DNA from: Nocardia sp. alder85J | GTDB lineage: Bacteria > Actinomycetota > Actinomycetes > Mycobacteriales > Mycobacteriaceae | DNA: 64,000 bases | Assembly (NCBI RefSeq): GCF_020176955.2 | Contig: NZ_JAIUCZ020000011.1 | Location: 124,001-188,000 of the forward strand | Reading direction: 5' to 3' | Shown: in pieces, positions 62,184-64,000 of the stretch | How positions within the stretch are numbered: the first letter of the stretch is position 1 | Layout: each line of letters begins with the position of its first letter | Position numbers and translations under genes: made by a program | Notes under the pieces: generated by a model | Database searches by the model: none | The model's input: the letters and a program-made list of their open reading frames with translations, nothing else | What the model was told of the DNA's origin: nothing

Positions 62184-62268
62184 TGCAATCGGGTACTGCC
62201 GCACCCGCTGTGGGGCCGGTATGCGGCGGGCTCCGCCTCCGTTCGGGGCCCGCCGGTGACCGGTCCGC

Positions 62269-62730
62269 TCAGCGCTGCCCGTACGGGTAGGGCTGTTGCG
62301 GCGGGTACTGCTGCTGGTGCTGCGGATATTGCTGCTGCTGCGGGTACGGCTGCTGATAGCCCTGTTGCTGGTAGCCCTGCTGCGGATAGGGCGGCTGGTA
62401 GGCAGCCTGCTGCGGCTGCGCGGTGGCCCACGGCTGCGAGGCGCTCTGGGCCGGTTGCTGCTGTGGCATGCCCTGGGCCGGCGCCTGCGGCACGCCCTGG
62501 GCGGTCGCGAGCAGTTCCGGGACCCGGTCCTTCGCCACTTCGGAGCCCGCGCCGCAGAAGGTGCACTGGAGTGTGTGTTTGGAGCTGAGCGGGATCAGCG
62601 GGATGAAGAACAGGGTGAACCAGGTGGTGAGCTTGCGCAGGTTGTGCGCGGACGGATTGTGGCAGTGGCCGCAGACCAGCGTGATGATGGCCAATTGTGC
62701 GACGGTACGCCGCCAGCCCCAGATGAGCAT
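62269..62730 (-). CDS. Zinc-ribbon membrane protein with Gln/Pro/Tyr-rich tail
   Basis: The 153-residue protein has a short N-terminal part with a CGHC pair (LVCGHCHNPSAHNL), a hydrophobic segment (LTTWFTLFFIPLIPL) and a second pair in LQCTFCGAG, together a zinc ribbon interrupted by a membrane-like stretch. The C-terminal 60 residues are Gln-, Pro- and Tyr-rich (QQGYQQPYPQQQQ). Similar zinc-ribbon proteins are common in mycobacteria; function unknown. ATG 62730 follows GGGGG at a fair distance. Confidence 0.8.
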   Translation of the reverse strand: MLIWGWRRTVAQLAIITLVCGHCHNPSAHNLRKLTTWFTLFFIPLIPLSSKHTLQCTFCGAGSEVAKDRVPELLATAQGVPQAPAQGMPQQQPAQSASQPWATAQPQQAAYQPPYPQQGYQQQGYQQPYPQQQQYPQHQQQYPPQQPYPYGQR

Positions 62731-62889
62731 GTGAAACCCCCGAGCGATGAAAAGAATGACGGCGAGACTGTACTCGCGCCGTAGAAGTAACGCCAGTGAC
62801 GGGAAGGGGGTCATGCGGCGCCGGATACGACGGTGACGGGGCACACAGCGAGCGGCGCGGTGTCCTATTCGTCCTTAAAATTGAATCGT

Positions 62890-64000
62890 ATGAGGATCGG
62901 TCGGCGACGTTCGGCCACAACGGAGCCCGGTGTGGAACAGCCGGACTCGGAGGAGGGCGACGGCCTGCCGTCGCCCCGATCGGTGCGGCACCGGATCGCG
63001 CTCGCCGGCCGGATCGGCGTGCGGACGCTCGCCGCGCTGACCGCGCTGGTGGTCCTCGCCGGAACCGGTTGGGCGTGGCGAAACTACCACACCGCCCTGA
63101 CCGGTGTCACCGTTTCCGATGCGCTGCACGACACCCCGCGCTCGCCGGGGGCGGATCAGAACATCCTGGTGATGGGCCTGGACAGCCGCCTGGACGAGCA
63201 GGGAAAACCGTTGCCGCAGAACATGTACGACGCGCTGCACGCCGGTGACGACACCGTCGGCGGTCACAATGCGAATGTGCTTATCCTGGTGCACATTCCG
63301 GGCGACGGCTCCAAGGCCACCGCGATCTCGATCCCCCGCGACGACTACGTCGCACTGGACCCGGCCGCCTGCACGGTGACGGTGAGCTGTAAGGGAAAGA
63401 TCAAGCAGGCCTACGGTTTCGCCTACGCGCGCGCCAAATCGGCGCTGTCGGGCACCGTGACCGACACCGCCGATCTGGAGCAGCGTTCCCGCGACGCCGG
63501 GCGCCGCGCCGAGATCGCCACGGTACGAAGCTTTCTCGGCGACATGCCGATCGACCATTTCGTCGAGGTGACGCTGGCCGCGTTCTTCCAGATCGCCGAC
63601 GCGGTGCAGCCGATCACGGTGTGCCTCAACGAGAACACCACCGATTCCTACTACTCCGGCGCCGAATTCCGCCGGGGCGTGCAGCAGATCGACGCCTCGC
63701 AGGCCATGGCGTTCGTGCGGCAGCGCCGCGATCCGCATCCGGCGCTGGATTTCACCGATCTGGATCGGACCCGGCGGCAGCAGGCGTTCATCGTGTCGGT
63801 GGCGCGCAAGCTCCAGGACAGCGGCACCCTCGCGAACGTCGGCACGCTGTCGGACCTGCTGGCCGTCGCCGAGCGTGATCTCGCCATCGACCACGGCCTG
63901 GATCTGCCGCAATTCGCCGCGCAGGCAGCGGATCTGATGTCCGGCGGGCTGTCGCTGTACACGCTGCCGATCAAGGAGTTCGCCACCACCTCCGGGGGTG
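62890..64000 (+). CDS. LytR-CpsA-Psr family cell-wall ligase (3' end outside window)
   Basis: The frame is open from ATG 62890 to the right edge (370 codons). A cytoplasmic Arg-rich head of about 40 residues and one transmembrane helix (TLAALTALVVLAGTGWAW) precede the LCP domain. The domain contains NILVMGLDSR, NANVLILVHIP, AISIPRDDYVAL, KIKQAYGFAYA, DHFVEVTLAAF and DASQAMAFVRQRRD with DLDRTRRQQAFI. LCP enzymes join arabinogalactan or other glycopolymers to peptidoglycan in this group. It is divergent from the zinc-ribbon gene. Confidence 0.92.
   Translation, partial: MRIGRRRSATTEPGVEQPDSEEGDGLPSPRSVRHRIALAGRIGVRTLAALTALVVLAGTGWAWRNYHTALTGVTVSDALHDTPRSPGADQNILVMGLDSRLDEQGKPLPQNMYDALHAGDDTVGGHNANVLILVHIPGDGSKATAISIPRDDYVALDPAACTVTVSCKGKIKQAYGFAYARAKSALSGTVTDTADLEQRSRDAGRRAEIATVRSFLGDMPIDHFVEVTLAAFFQIADAVQPITVCLNENTTDSYYSGAEFRRGVQQIDASQAMAFVRQRRDPHPALDFTDLDRTRRQQAFIVSVARKLQDSGTLANVGTLSDLLAVAERDLAIDHGLDLPQFAAQAADLMSGGLSLYTLPIKEFATTSGG

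Overview
The window is high-GC actinobacterial DNA, most likely from a Nocardia-like member of the Mycobacteriales. The backbone genes follow the order known from Mycobacterium tuberculosis: holA, lepA, a GH15 trehalase, subI-cysT-cysW-cysA, nirA-cysH (here with cysD-cysN and a CbiX-type chelatase), hemW, hrcA, dnaJ, rsmE. GTG starts, ATGA/GTGA stop-start overlaps and glycine/alanine-rich proteins are common. No rRNA, tRNA or CRISPR array was recognised.

Layout. 1-4.1 kb: the end of a PI-PLC-like gene, holA, an aquaporin, a broken Uma2 gene and a PemK-like toxin. 4.1-7.1 kb: a gluconate module (FadR-type regulator, gluconokinase, GntP permease) with two operator-like sites between the divergent genes. 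7.3-12.0 kb: a SAV2177-type methyltransferase, an IS110-family transposase, a secreted alpha/beta hydrolase and an XRE/DUF5753 regulator. 12.2-25.7 kb: a divergent biosynthetic cluster. One arm encodes an AfsA-like hotdog protein, KAS III, ACP, KAS II, acyltransferase, ketoreductase, a carboxymuconolactone-decarboxylase-like protein and a methyltransferase. The other arm encodes a KAS III-like acyltransferase, an FAD monooxygenase, an SDR, an MFS exporter and a HAD phosphatase. An XRE regulator lies at the end.

26-35.6 kb: lepA, an IniB-like glycine-rich protein translationally coupled to an IniA-like dynamin GTPase with a degenerate P-loop, trehalase and two small membrane proteins. 36.2-40.3 kb: the sulfate ABC importer behind a cysteine-containing leader peptide. 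40.4-47.3 kb: two Hsp70-like membrane proteins flanking an AurF-like diiron oxygenase and its ferredoxin-reductase partner. 47.3-51.6 kb: a methyltransferase remnant, two paralogous secreted glycine-zipper proteins, AIM24-like, HAD and TMEM175-like proteins. 51.7-57.5 kb: the sulfate-reduction operon behind a second Cys leader peptide. 57.6-64 kb: hemW, hrcA, dnaJ, rsmE, a zinc-ribbon protein and the start of an LCP ligase.

How they work together. Imported sulfate (SubI-CysTWA) is activated by CysDN, reduced by CysH and NirA, with CbiX providing siroheme; both operons appear controlled by Cys-codon leader peptides. The most interesting region is the AfsA-led cluster. It holds what would be needed to make a short beta-ketoacyl chain, condense it in an A-factor-like reaction, reduce, oxidise and dephosphorylate the product and export it. 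The two divergent arms share a 17-bp element placed symmetrically upstream of both. The IniB/IniA-like pair and the two Hsp70-like proteins form a second unusual group, with degenerate nucleotide-binding motifs.
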